Positions 1 to 8,309 of a stretch of DNA of 40,316 bases are shown here, piece after piece (the first letter of the stretch is position 1; the number at the start of each line of letters is the position of its first letter). The position numbers and the translations under genes were made by a program. This stretch comes from Proteobacteria bacterium UBA6921 (lineage in GTDB: Bacteria; Pseudomonadota; Gammaproteobacteria; SG8-11): assembly GCA_002450895.1 (NCBI GenBank), contig DKAR01000034.1, positions 1 to 40,316 of the forward strand, read 5' to 3'. Below the pieces are notes generated by a model. It had not been told where the DNA came from. It was given only the letters and a program-made list of their open reading frames with translations, and searched no databases.

Positions 1-266
1 ACGCTGGCGCCGTCGATGGTGCCGTGGAACATATCCTCGCGGGCAATGATGCGGTGACGGTTGTCGAGGAATATGACAACGAACACTTCAGCCTCGCGGA
101 TCTTGTAGATGTTGAGCAACATCGAGCGGGTGTCCGCTGGAGAGCGGAGTTCTTCCCCGCGGTTGAGCATCGAAAGGCTATAAAGCTCCGAGGCACGCTC
201 CTTGATCGTACGAGCATCGGCCACTGAATAGCGTCCATTTGGTAAACGTAGGTAGAGATCAGACAT
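1..266 (-). CDS. RadC/JAB-domain protein, N-terminal part (runs off left edge)
   Basis: Reading leftward from the ATG at 264-266 gives 88 codons that stay open to the window edge. The start has a good ribosome binding site, AGGAG, about 8 bases upstream. The end of the visible part (EVFVVIFLDNRHRIIA, then a GTIDGASV stretch) matches the beginning of the RadC/JAB (MPN+) domain, where a strand and LD precede a conserved Gly-Thr. The metal-binding HxH-P-S-G motif would lie beyond the edge and cannot be checked. Phage and mobile-element RadC homologues are common and often sit beside anti-restriction genes; the biochemical role of RadC is unsettled. The gene is divergent from the terminase operon and probably begins a leftward early operon, which is inference. 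Confidence 0.8.
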   Translation of the reverse strand, partial: MSDLYLRLPNGRYSVADARTIKERASELYSLSMLNRGEELRSPADTRSMLLNIYKIREAEVFVVIFLDNRHRIIAREDMFHGTIDGAS

Positions 267-391
267 AGATAGGTACTCCTGTTAAATGGGTGAGTTGAGC
301 ACGTCATACTGTACTAGTACATAATGCACTAGTGCAAGATATTTAATACGTTATTAATCAATACGATATAGTCAGATACGATTGGAAACGA
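267..391. promoter_or_regulatory. Divergent promoter/operator region with two CTAG-centred palindromes
   Basis: This AT-rich gap separates the leftward RadC-like gene from the rightward terminase genes. It holds two perfect 10-bp palindromes, GTACTAGTAC at 311-320 and GCACTAGTGC at 326-335, with centres 15 bp apart. A rightward sigma70-like promoter can be drawn with -35 TTGAGC (295-300) and -10 TACATA (318-323), spacer 17. A leftward one has TTGCAC (complement of 332-337) and TACAGT (complement of 308-313), spacer 18. The palindromes overlap both, as expected for a repressor operator acting in both directions. The palindromes are seen directly; the promoters are weak matches. Confidence 0.5.
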
Positions 392-682
392 ATGAGCGCA
401 ACACGAGGCGGGCAACCCGGAAATACAAACGCAACGAAAAATCGCCCCTGGACGGACGCGCTTAGGAAGCATGCCAAACAACGCGGAACGCTCGACAAGG
501 CTGCGGAGAAGATTTGCCAGAAGGCCGAAGAGGGAGATTTTTACGCGATCGAAGAACTCGGCAACCGACTCGAAGGAAAGCCAAAAGCTACGGTAGAACA
601 TACCGGCGAGGGCGGCGGGCCGATTCGTCATCTGCTCGATGTGATTAAAGAACTGCCGGAACCCGATGGCGGATCTGAGTGA
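392..682 (+). CDS. Putative small terminase subunit
   Basis: The product is a 96-aa basic protein with a Gly/Asn-rich start (RGGQPGNTNATKNRPW) followed by helical segments ending in AIEELGNRLEGKPKATVE. Proteins with this beginning and this 'IxELGxRLxGKP' ending are widely found directly upstream of phage large terminases and are treated as DNA-recognition (small terminase-like) subunits. GGAAACG precedes the ATG. The end overlaps the large terminase start by 17 bases, implying translational coupling. The assignment rests on position and this general pattern, since small terminases diverge strongly. Confidence 0.6.
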   Translation: MSATRGGQPGNTNATKNRPWTDALRKHAKQRGTLDKAAEKICQKAEEGDFYAIEELGNRLEGKPKATVEHTGEGGGPIRHLLDVIKELPEPDGGSE

Positions 683-2270
683 GTCAGATCAGCGCAAGAT
701 TGACGCGCTCAGGAACAACTTCCCTTACTACGCTCAGCATTGCCTGAAGGTTCGCACCAAAGCGGGCGGACTTTCGCCGCTGGTGTTGAACAGCGCGCAG
801 GGATACTTGCACAAGCAGCTCCAGGCGCAGCTGGCCGCGAAGGGCAAGGTTCGAGCGATTGTCCTGAAAGGCCGGCAACAAGGCGTGTCTACGTATGTCG
901 AAGGTCGCTATTACTGGCGGACTACGCAACGTGACGGCGTGCGCGCCTTCATCCTGACGCATGATGCGGACGCAACGAACAACCTCTTCGGAATGGTGAC
1001 TCGCTACCACGAACACTGTCCGGATGCGATCAAGCCGCCGATTCTGGCCGCAAACGCCAAAGAGTTTGTCTTTGGCCAAATCGACTCGGGTTACAAGGTC
1101 GGCACTGCCGGGACCAAGGGCGTCGGACGCTCGAGCACGATCCAGTTCTTTCACGGCTCAGAAGTTGCCTTCTGGCCGCATGCTGAGACGCACCTGTCCG
1201 GCATTCTGCAAGCGATTCCGAACGAAATCGGTACCGAGTCCATTCTGGAGAGCACGGCCAACGGTGTCGGCGGCGTGTTCCACCAGTCCTGGCTCGATGC
1301 CAAGGCGGGCAAAGGCGACTACGCGCCGATTTTTATCCCGTGGTTTTGGCAGACAGAATATCGAGCCAAGGCGCCGGCAGATTTCCAGCGAACGGATGTC
1401 GAGACGCTGCTGGCCACGTCGTACAAGTTGACGGACGATCAACTTCAATGGCGGCGAGACAAGATCGACGAGCTCAAGAGCGAGGATCAGTTCAAACAGG
1501 AATATCCTTGTGACGACGTCGAGGCGTTTCTTTTCTCCGGGCGTCCGGTATTCGATCGGAACCTGTTGCTCAAGGCGCGTCCGGACTGCAAGGAGCCGAA
1601 GGCGCGTTATCGCATCCTGCAAAACGGGACATTCGAGAAGCATCCCGATGGCGAGCTGCGAGTCTGGAAGGAGCCCAACGAAGTCGCGCGCTGCGTGATT
1701 GGTGCCGACGTGGCCGAAGGGCTCGAACACGGGGACTTTTCAGCCGCGGCGGTCTGCGATGCTTCCACAGGCGAGCAGGTTGGCGAGTATCACGGCCACA
1801 TTGCGCCGGACTTGTACGGCAACGCGCTCTATTACCTCGGTCTGCGCTATCACCGGGCACTCATCGGCGTCGAGCGGAACAACCACGGACTCAGCACGAT
1901 TATTGCGCTGCGTGACAAGGACTACCCGAATCAGTACATCCAGGAGGATGCCGAGCACGTCGGAGACGACAAACCGACGAGCCGACAGGGCTGGCTCACC
2001 ACACAAAAGAGCAAGTTCCGAATCATCGACCAGCTTTCAGCCGAGTTGCGCGACGGCGATCACGGGATCCGCTCCCGTGCGCTGCTCGACGAGATGCAGC
2101 AATTTGTAATCCATGAAGATGGGAAATATGGAGCGGCGTCCGGGCAATTCGACGACCGAGTCATGGCGCGAGCGATTGCCGGCGAGATGATGCGCAGCGA
2201 CCAAGCGAACAAACTGGTATCGGTACCGCGTGGCCAGAGCGGCGGAAGCCGAGCAGCCGGGTGGACCTGA
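666..2270 (+). CDS. Terminase large subunit (packaging ATPase/nuclease)
   Basis: The 534-aa product has the two-domain layout of the motor that pumps DNA into the procapsid. A Walker-A-like loop, KGRQQGVST (about residues 68-76), uses the non-canonical GRQxGxS/T form seen in many phage terminases. A hydrophobic strand with a Glu (FFHGSEVAFW, about 160-170) is the Walker B candidate. ESTANG (about 195-200) is the coupling motif that follows the ATPase core. The nuclease half starts near GADVAEG (Asp348) and contains the late acidic pair DD at about 496-497 that would hold metal. Length is normal for the family. It follows the small terminase candidate and precedes portal, the standard head-gene order. 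Confidence 0.95.
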   Translation: MADLSESDQRKIDALRNNFPYYAQHCLKVRTKAGGLSPLVLNSAQGYLHKQLQAQLAAKGKVRAIVLKGRQQGVSTYVEGRYYWRTTQRDGVRAFILTHDADATNNLFGMVTRYHEHCPDAIKPPILAANAKEFVFGQIDSGYKVGTAGTKGVGRSSTIQFFHGSEVAFWPHAETHLSGILQAIPNEIGTESILESTANGVGGVFHQSWLDAKAGKGDYAPIFIPWFWQTEYRAKAPADFQRTDVETLLATSYKLTDDQLQWRRDKIDELKSEDQFKQEYPCDDVEAFLFSGRPVFDRNLLLKARPDCKEPKARYRILQNGTFEKHPDGELRVWKEPNEVARCVIGADVAEGLEHGDFSAAAVCDASTGEQVGEYHGHIAPDLYGNALYYLGLRYHRALIGVERNNHGLSTIIALRDKDYPNQYIQEDAEHVGDDKPTSRQGWLTTQKSKFRIIDQLSAELRDGDHGIRSRALLDEMQQFVIHEDGKYGAASGQFDDRVMARAIAGEMMRSDQANKLVSVPRGQSGGSRAAGWT

Positions 2271-2280
2271 AGAGGAAATC

Positions 2281-2646
2281 ATGCACACGTTTATCGAGCC
2301 ACTTGTGGGAGAGATTTGCCGGCAGCTTTCTCCCTTTGCGAGCGCGCCCCCGAACCTCAAGGAGCGGCTACCGTTCGCCAACGAGCAGAACATCCAGGTT
2401 GAAGCCGCCAAGAACGGGCGCGAGATTCGATTCCGCTTTATGACGCACGACGACTTTGAAATGAACCTCGATGTGGACTTCATCGAGATGCGCAAGGGCG
2501 GGCAGGCGTACATCGACAACGGGATCAAGCGGATGTTGGACGGGCTGGACTACGCTCGCAAGCACCGGCAGAAGCAGGAAGCGATGACGTTCGAGAGCAT
2601 CGTCGCGAATGCCGTAGCGCAACCCAATCCTGAGACGCGCCACTAA
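2281..2646 (+). CDS. Conserved-looking small phage protein between terminase and portal
   Basis: I choose the ATG at 2281 because GAGGAAAT lies just before it; the frame is open further upstream. The product has 121 aa, is acidic and appears mostly helical, with no membrane segment or recognisable motif. It ends in a TAATG overlap with the portal gene, so the two are coupled. Its place between the large terminase and portal suggests a role in head assembly or packaging, but no function can be assigned from the sequence. Confidence 0.75.
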   Translation: MHTFIEPLVGEICRQLSPFASAPPNLKERLPFANEQNIQVEAAKNGREIRFRFMTHDDFEMNLDVDFIEMRKGGQAYIDNGIKRMLDGLDYARKHRQKQEAMTFESIVANAVAQPNPETRH

Positions 2647-4733
2647 TGGCGGCGATGGCGGGCCCGTCAACGGCGTTTCCAGTCCAAGGCCAGTCGTTCG
2701 GCAGTAATGGTCTGATTTTCGTCGCGAGCAACAAGCAGCTGCAGGAAGCTGAGCGAAAGACCGCCGAGCAGATGCAGAACAAGCCGGTCATAACCGGATT
2801 GGCGGGGCATATCCGCAAGGTCTGGGAAGTGAATCGTCGAGCCAAGGAGCCGATTCAACAGCAATTGCTCGACGATCTGAGGCGGCGAAAGGGTCAATAT
2901 TCGCCTGAGAAGCTGGCCGCAATTCGAAAGCAGGGCGGTTCTGAGATTTACATGCGCCTGACGTCGTTGAAGTGCAAGACGGCGAAGGCGTGGATTAAGG
3001 ACGTGCTCCAGCCTGCCGGCGACAAGCCGTGGGGATTGGAAGCCACACCGGTTCCGGACATTCCTCCGGAAGTTCAAGACTCGATCATGCAGCAAGCCAT
3101 TGCCCAAGTTCAGGACGAGGCGATGCAGATGGGAATCGCGCCGGACGACCCGCAACTTGTGGGGATTGTCCAGCAGCGCATGACAGAGATGCAGGGCTGG
3201 ATCGAGCAGCGCGCCAAGGAGATCGTTGACGAGCGCGCCGGGAAGATGGAACAGAAGATCGACGACCAGCTTGCCGAAGGTGGATTCCGCAAGGCGTTCG
3301 ATGACTTCATCGATCACCTGACGACCTTCCGAACCGCGTTCATGAAGGGTCCGGTACTGCGCCGCGCGAAGTCGATGAAGTGGGTCCAGGAGCGCGACGG
3401 CTGGAAACCGAAGGTCGAGGACGAGACGCGGCCCGAAGTCTACACGCCGAGCCCGTTCGATATTTACCCGTCGCCGGATGCTTCCACGATACAGGATGGC
3501 GATTTGATCGAGCGTCACCGTCTCTCGCGCTCCGAGCTGGCGGCGATGAAGGGCATCGAAGGCTATAGCAACGAGTCGATCGACGCGGTGTTGACGGAGT
3601 ACGGGCGCGGCGGTCTGAAGGACTGGATTGTCGGCGACAGCGAGCGTGCGCAGCTGGAGGGCCGGTTGAACCGAGACCTCGAGCCCGGAGAGACCATCGA
3701 CGCGCTCCAGTTCTGGGGCAACGTTCAGGGCCGGATGCTGATCGAGTGGGGAATGGACGAGACCAGCGTCCCGGAACCGCTTGCCGAGTACAACATCGAG
3801 GCGTGGTTGATTGGTCGTTGGGTGGTTCGCGCCTACATCAACGAGGACAAGTTGGGGCGGCGTCCCTACTACTCGACCTCGTTCGAGAAGATTCCTGGCT
3901 CGATTTGGGGCGACTCACTCCCTCATGCGATCAGCGATGCACAGGATATGTGCAACGGTGTCGCGCGCGCGCTCAGCAACAACGTCGGTCTCTCCAGCGG
4001 TCCACAGGTTGGTCTCAACATCCAGCGATTCGCGGAAGGCGAGAAAGTGGACGAGATGTACCCGTGGCGTCAGTGGATGTTCAAGAACCACTCTTCGGGT
4101 GTCTCCGAGCCACCGATCTGGTTTTTCCAGCCTGAGATACACGCCGACCAGTTGCAGCGCGTGATTGAATACTTCAGCAAGAATGCAGACGAGACATCGG
4201 GCATACCAGCCTACTCTCACGGCGATTCGCAAGTCGGCGGAGCCGGGAATACAGCCTCCGGCCTGTCGATGCTGATGAGCTCGGCGGCGAAGGGAATCAA
4301 GGCGGTGATTTCAAACGCGGACATCGATGTCCTGACGCCGATGATTACGCAGTTCTACGACTACAACATGGAATTCGACGACGACCCGAACATCAAGGGC
4401 GATGTGAAAGTCGTGGCCCGCGGTGCATCGGCGCTGTTCATCAAAGAGCAGCAGCAAGTTCGACGTTCAGAATTCATCCAGAACACGAACAACCCGACCG
4501 ACATGCAAATTATCGGTCTCAAGGGACGCGCCGAGCTCATCCGTGGCGCGGCCAAGGCGCTCGACCTGCCTGTCGACAAGATCGTCCCGAAGGACGAAGA
4601 GCTGATGCAAACGATGGGTATGGGCATGGGCGGCGCTCCCCAGCTTCCAGGGCCGCAAGCATTAGGCCCGGATGGACAGCCGGTTGCAGGTCAGGACTCG
4701 GCGTTATTCAAGCAGCAGAAAACAGCGAGGTAA
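2646..4733 (+). CDS. Portal protein (head-tail connector ring)
   Basis: The 695-aa product fits large podovirus portals. After an N-terminal helical part rich in Gln/Glu (residues about 20-200), the core has blocks resembling other portals: IPGSIWGDSLPHAISDAQ, an ALSNN segment and SGIPAYSHG, then a long helix-forming stretch around TASGLSMLMSSAAKGIK. The C-terminal tail is rich in Met, Gly, Pro and Gln. The portal forms the dodecameric ring at one capsid vertex through which DNA enters and leaves, and it docks the terminase and later the adaptor. It starts in a TAATG overlap with the upstream gene and lies directly before the capsid genes. Confidence 0.88.
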   Translation: MAAMAGPSTAFPVQGQSFGSNGLIFVASNKQLQEAERKTAEQMQNKPVITGLAGHIRKVWEVNRRAKEPIQQQLLDDLRRRKGQYSPEKLAAIRKQGGSEIYMRLTSLKCKTAKAWIKDVLQPAGDKPWGLEATPVPDIPPEVQDSIMQQAIAQVQDEAMQMGIAPDDPQLVGIVQQRMTEMQGWIEQRAKEIVDERAGKMEQKIDDQLAEGGFRKAFDDFIDHLTTFRTAFMKGPVLRRAKSMKWVQERDGWKPKVEDETRPEVYTPSPFDIYPSPDASTIQDGDLIERHRLSRSELAAMKGIEGYSNESIDAVLTEYGRGGLKDWIVGDSERAQLEGRLNRDLEPGETIDALQFWGNVQGRMLIEWGMDETSVPEPLAEYNIEAWLIGRWVVRAYINEDKLGRRPYYSTSFEKIPGSIWGDSLPHAISDAQDMCNGVARALSNNVGLSSGPQVGLNIQRFAEGEKVDEMYPWRQWMFKNHSSGVSEPPIWFFQPEIHADQLQRVIEYFSKNADETSGIPAYSHGDSQVGGAGNTASGLSMLMSSAAKGIKAVISNADIDVLTPMITQFYDYNMEFDDDPNIKGDVKVVARGASALFIKEQQQVRRSEFIQNTNNPTDMQIIGLKGRAELIRGAAKALDLPVDKIVPKDEELMQTMGMGMGGAPQLPGPQALGPDGQPVAGQDSALFKQQKTAR

Positions 4734-4738
4734 CATAA

Positions 4739-5167
4739 ATGGCACGGCATGAAGATTTGCACGTCACCAAACTGCGGGTCGGCAATCCTGCGATCGACAC
4801 GAGCAAGAACGTTCACGGCGCGACCTTTTCGATCGGCGCCGAAGGGTCAAATGCGATCACCGTCAGTATTCAATTGACTAACGCGCGCGGCAAGGACTTG
4901 AGCATCCGCAATGCGGTCCATGCGTATCTGTCGAGCGACGCGAACGGCGATTCTCTTGAGCCGGTATCCGCAACCCTGTCCGTCGCGGGCGGCACTGACG
5001 GCGTACTGATCGAGTTGTCCACTGACAACTGTTTCCTTCTGGTCTCCGAGGCGGACGGCGACATCGATGTGGTCATCACGGAAACCGTTGGCGTGAACAC
5101 GTTCTACCTGAACCTTGTCATGCCGGACGGGCGCATCGTCACGTCAGGCGCGATCACCTTCGCGTAA
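4739..5167 (+). CDS. Hypothetical beta-rich virion protein
   Basis: The 142-aa product alternates short hydrophobic and polar stretches typical of beta-sandwich proteins (for example NAITVSIQLTNARGKDLSIR) and has no membrane segment. It starts 5 bases after the portal stop and ends in a TAATG overlap with the next gene. Small beta-rich genes in this position sometimes encode head decoration or fibre proteins, but no specific family is recognised, so function is unassigned. Confidence 0.75.
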   Translation: MARHEDLHVTKLRVGNPAIDTSKNVHGATFSIGAEGSNAITVSIQLTNARGKDLSIRNAVHAYLSSDANGDSLEPVSATLSVAGGTDGVLIELSTDNCFLLVSEADGDIDVVITETVGVNTFYLNLVMPDGRIVTSGAITFA

Positions 5168-5379
5168 TGGCTGACGAACGTCGTTTGATGGCGGCGATAC
5201 ACCGACTGTCGAACGACTCCGATTTCAAGTTCTTCCTCGAATGGTTCAAGGAAGAGAAAAAAGCTTTTGACCTGATGTTGCGCGACTCACCTGACAGCCT
5301 CATGGTGTTCAGAGCCCAAGGCGCTGTGCAGCTTGGAGACAAGGTGATTGAGAAGGTGAATACCGCGCAACACGGTTGA
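5167..5379 (+). CDS. Small helical hypothetical protein
   Basis: The 70-aa, highly charged product begins at the ATG of a TAATG overlap with the gene before it. It looks like two or three helices (SDFKFFLEWFKEEKKAFDLM) and has no cysteines or membrane segment. It is the last gene before the first intrinsic terminator in the head operon. Short helical proteins before scaffold genes are frequent in podoviruses. No function is assigned. Confidence 0.7.
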   Translation: MADERRLMAAIHRLSNDSDFKFFLEWFKEEKKAFDLMLRDSPDSLMVFRAQGAVQLGDKVIEKVNTAQHG

Positions 5380-5423
5380 CCCACGTAGTAGCGAATACCG
5401 CACCAGCGGCTCGCAAAAAACCG

Positions 5424-5448
5424 AAGCCCCGAAAGGGGCTTTTTCTTT
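5424..5448 (+). terminator. Intrinsic terminator upstream of scaffold gene
   Basis: A 7-bp perfect stem with a GAAA loop, AAGCCCCGAAAGGGGCTT (5424-5441), runs into a T-rich tract. An identical hairpin occurs at 13813-13830. It separates the portal block from the scaffold and capsid genes. Confidence 0.85.
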
Positions 5449-5517
5449 GTCCGAATCCCGAAACACTCGGCTCGGATGTCACTTCAAGCCCGTTAAGTCG
5501 GCTGGAGAAAAACCACG

Positions 5518-6426
5518 ATGGCAATTCCACAGGTAGTACAGAAGCAAATGGAGTCCGCTGAAGCGAAAGCTAAAGCGCAAATTGGCAAGACCGAGCCTAC
5601 GGACACAGATCCGCAGGAGATTGAACAGGCTGTCAATGTTGTTGAGGAAGTCCAGTCACCACCGAAACGCGAATCCGGTCCCGATTGGGAACATCGTTTC
5701 AACGTTCTGCAAGGCAAGTACAACGCAGAAATGGGCCGCGCGCTCGACCAGCTTCGGGCATTGCAGCAGCGAAACGAGGAACTGAACCGAAAGATCGAAG
5801 AAATCTCGGCGCAAGCCAAACAGCAGCCGGTTGATCAGCCAACAGAGATTAATCAGTTGATGGATGACTACCCAGAGATTGCGCGTGGCGTGGAGCAGTT
5901 GATTGCGCATCGAGTGCGCGAAGCGACGAAGAACTTGCAGGTGCCTCCCCAGGTTCCGCAGGAATTGAATTCTCGCGTCGAACAGCTCGAACACTCCCAG
6001 ATGAATCTGTCCGAACAAGGCTTTTTTCGAGAGATGTTGGACAAGGTTCCGGATTGGGAAGCGATCAACATCAACCCGAAGTTCGTCGAATGGTTGCAAA
6101 CCATCGACCCGTACACGGGTGTGACTCGTCAGGCACTACTCAACGACGCGCGCAACAGTCTCAACGCAGCGAGAGCCATTGCCTTCTTTACCGGGTGGAA
6201 AGCCGAAAAAGGCGCTTCAACTCGCGCCCCGCAAGGTAGAACGCAGCCGTCCGGAAACCGTCCGAGCAGCAGCGGAACTCCGGAAAAAAAGACGTACACC
6301 ATCGACGAAGTGAAACGGTTTTACGAGGATGCACGTCGAGGCAAATACCGAGGGCGGGACGAAGAGTATCGAAGCATTGATAAAGACATCGTGGCGGCGC
6401 AGGCAGAGGGCCGCATTAAACGATAA
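5518..6426 (+). CDS. Putative scaffolding protein
   Basis: The 302-aa product is acidic at the N terminus, strongly helical, and rich in Gln, Glu and Ala. It contains the element WEHRFNVLQGKYNAEMGR (about residues 59-76), similar to the 'H(K/R)FxVLQGKYxAE' element often seen in scaffold-like proteins of podoviruses, followed by a coiled coil (about 76-105). The C terminus is charged and ends in a basic segment, where many scaffolds bind coat protein. It lies directly upstream of the major capsid gene, the usual scaffold position. GGAG at 5504-5507 sets the start. The scaffold role is inferred from position and composition. Confidence 0.8.
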   Translation: MAIPQVVQKQMESAEAKAKAQIGKTEPTDTDPQEIEQAVNVVEEVQSPPKRESGPDWEHRFNVLQGKYNAEMGRALDQLRALQQRNEELNRKIEEISAQAKQQPVDQPTEINQLMDDYPEIARGVEQLIAHRVREATKNLQVPPQVPQELNSRVEQLEHSQMNLSEQGFFREMLDKVPDWEAININPKFVEWLQTIDPYTGVTRQALLNDARNSLNAARAIAFFTGWKAEKGASTRAPQGRTQPSGNRPSSSGTPEKKTYTIDEVKRFYEDARRGKYRGRDEEYRSIDKDIVAAQAEGRIKR

Positions 6427-6469
6427 GCGGTATCGCCTCGCTGCCATATGCAGCTGAGGGTTTTCATCA

Positions 6470-7396
6470 ATGGCAGAAGTCTTTCCAGTAGTAACCAATT
6501 TCCCGGAATACTCCGGGATAATGATCCCGGAAGTCTGGTCATCGAAGATGTTGGTGAAGTTCTACGATGCCACCTTCCTTTCCGAAATCAGCAACACCGA
6601 CTACGAAGGCGAGATCAAGAATCAGGGTGATACGGTTCACATCCGCACCACTCCGAATATCACGATCAAAGACCACAAGATCGGTCAAAAGCTGACTTAC
6701 GAAACCCCGACCCCTTCGTTGGTTGATTTGGTTATCGACAAGGGCAAGTCGTGGAGCTTCATCAGTGACGACATCGTCAAAGGGCAGGCGGATTACGCCT
6801 ATGTCGAAAACTGGACCGGCGACGCTGCCGAGCAGTTGAAGATCGCGATTGAGACGGCAGTCCTGGCGGATGTTTACGCCAGTGCTCACGCGGCCAACAA
6901 AGGCTTGACGGCTGGACGCAAGTCCGCGTCGTACAACATGGGTGCTGCAGGTTCTCCGGTTGCGTTGGATAAGACCAACATCCTCGACTACATCGTGGAT
7001 ATGGGTTCGGTCCTGGACGAGCAGAACGTTCCGGAATCGAGCCGTTGGCTTCTCCTGCCTCCGTGGGCGTGCGGCCTCATCAAGAAGTCCGACCTGAAGG
7101 ACGCATCGCTGTCCGGTGACGGCACCTCATTGCTCCGTAATGGCCGGGTGGGCATGATCGATCGTTTCACGATCTACATGACCAACCTTCTGTACGTGAC
7201 GGTGACGACAAACAACCCGACCAACATCATCTTTGGCCACAAGTCGGCCCTGACCTTCGCAACACAGTTGACGAAGAACGAAGGCCCGATGCGTGACAAG
7301 GACTACTTCGGCGACTTTTACCGCGGCCTCCAGGTCTACGGTTACAGCGTCATCAAGAAGGAAGCGATGGGTCACTTCCACGCCTACAAGGGCTAA
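6470..7396 (+). CDS. Major capsid protein
   Basis: The 308-aa product has the size, composition and position of an HK97-fold coat protein, directly after the scaffold gene and followed by a strong terminator. Features consistent with this are an N-terminal VWSSKMLVKFYDATFLSEI segment, a central helix-rich part (DNIL-type DKTNILDYIVDMGSVLDEQN), and a C-terminal region with strands such as LTFATQLTKNEGPMRDKDY that resembles the axial domain of many phage coat proteins. No protease or long N-terminal delta domain is visible, so the scaffold is probably the separate upstream gene. GAGG at 6455-6458 precedes the start. Confidence 0.88.
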   Translation: MAEVFPVVTNFPEYSGIMIPEVWSSKMLVKFYDATFLSEISNTDYEGEIKNQGDTVHIRTTPNITIKDHKIGQKLTYETPTPSLVDLVIDKGKSWSFISDDIVKGQADYAYVENWTGDAAEQLKIAIETAVLADVYASAHAANKGLTAGRKSASYNMGAAGSPVALDKTNILDYIVDMGSVLDEQNVPESSRWLLLPPWACGLIKKSDLKDASLSGDGTSLLRNGRVGMIDRFTIYMTNLLYVTVTTNNPTNIIFGHKSALTFATQLTKNEGPMRDKDYFGDFYRGLQVYGYSVIKKEAMGHFHAYKG

Positions 7397-7425
7397 GAAG
7401 TAACTGGTGAGGTTCACAGGTAAAT

Positions 7426-7454
7426 AGAGAGGGGCGGATGCCCCTCTCTCTTTT
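7426..7454 (+). terminator. Intrinsic terminator after major capsid gene
   Basis: A 10-bp perfect stem (AGAGAGGGGC, loop GGAT, GCCCCTCTCT; 7426-7449) is followed by CTTTT. The next gene's GGAGGA ribosome binding site starts immediately after the T tract. Confidence 0.9.
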
Positions 7455-7468
7455 GGAGGATTCAAGAA

Positions 7469-7912
7469 ATGACTGACTTTTCTCAAGGCGGTGCGAGCGG
7501 CGGACTTGGAGCCGCGCAGGATGGTCGCACTTTTGTACTGACTCGGACGATTGACTTCGCGGAAACGCCCGCGACGGCGTCCGGATCGCCGCATCCGGTT
7601 TTCTACATTCCGGCCAAGACATTCGTTCAGCTTGTCCAGGCAGATGTCGAAACGGCGGAAGGCGGGACACTGACGTTCGATCTGGGTGACGGTTCGGCTG
7701 CAGCTGGCTTTCTGTCGAACGTGAACGGGAACTCGGTTGGATCTTCGTGCAGCGCGTTGGCGCTGACTGAAGGCACGCCGAATACCGTCACGGGCTACAG
7801 TGCCGGCAAGTATTACAGCGCGTTGACTGCGTTGAATCTGACGCTGGACAACGATGCGGATGCGGCGAAAGTCACAATCCGTGCGCTGTGCATTGATCTG
7901 GCATCGAAGTAA
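7469..7912 (+). CDS. Putative capsid decoration or small virion protein
   Basis: The 147-aa product is Gly/Ala/Thr-rich and beta-rich, low in Lys and Arg, with no membrane segment. GGAGGA at 7455-7460 gives a strong start. It is isolated as its own unit by a terminator on each side, directly downstream of the coat gene, which suggests high and separately tuned expression. That fits a decoration or head-fibre protein, but this is inference from context; no specific family was recognised. Confidence 0.75.
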   Translation: MTDFSQGGASGGLGAAQDGRTFVLTRTIDFAETPATASGSPHPVFYIPAKTFVQLVQADVETAEGGTLTFDLGDGSAAAGFLSNVNGNSVGSSCSALALTEGTPNTVTGYSAGKYYSALTALNLTLDNDADAAKVTIRALCIDLASK

Positions 7913-7917
7913 ACCTT

Positions 7918-7943
7918 AGGGGGCTTTGGCCCCCTTTCTTTTT
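7918..7943 (+). terminator. Intrinsic terminator
   Basis: A 7-bp stem AGGGGGC/GCCCCCT (7918-7924 with 7929-7935) and a TTTG loop are followed by TTCTTTTT. It lies 6 bases past the upstream stop codon. Confidence 0.88.
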
Positions 7944-7955
7944 CTGGAGACTGAA

Positions 7956-8309
7956 ATGGATCAACAGGAAGAAGTCGAAGAAAGACGGCCCAAGTACCTT
8001 CGGAAGAAGGGTGAAACGTACCTATACCACTGGAACGAACACCTGGCCGCGTTGCCGGACATGATTCCGATTTACGACGAGGTCGAACTGAAGGTTGTTC
8101 CTCAACATCGTTTGACGGTCAAACAAAAGGTTGAGCGCGGCCTGACCTTATCCAAGGCGGATATCGAAGCCTATCCGGAATATGAGAATTACAAGCCAAA
8201 CGGCGTTGGCATGCGAGACGGGAAAAACTCCGAGTACGTGTCGGATTCCGTACCAAAAAAGAAGCCGTCACGAAACCCGGACGCTCCGGCACAGAGTCTC
8301 GCTGAGTAA
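7956..8309 (+). CDS. Small charged hypothetical protein
   Basis: The ATG at 7956 (ribosome binding site GGAGA) is preferred to an earlier in-frame start that would lie inside the terminator. The product has 117 aa and is very charged, with a basic Pro/Lys tail (PKKKPSRNPD). A stretch KGETYLYHWNEHLAALPDM is the most distinctive part. It ends in a TAATG overlap with the connector-like gene. Proteins of this kind occur between the coat and connector genes in other phages, but function is unknown. Confidence 0.72.
   Translation: MDQQEEVEERRPKYLRKKGETYLYHWNEHLAALPDMIPIYDEVELKVVPQHRLTVKQKVERGLTLSKADIEAYPEYENYKPNGVGMRDGKNSEYVSDSVPKKKPSRNPDAPAQSLAE

Noticed and set aside
2667..3518. Minus-strand frame of 283 codons
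   Set aside because: Antisense to portal, with shadow-like composition (many Arg, Leu and His).
5376..5561. A 61-codon plus-strand frame between the 70-aa gene and scaffold
   Set aside because: It starts at TTG without a ribosome binding site, runs through the terminator and overlaps the scaffold start.
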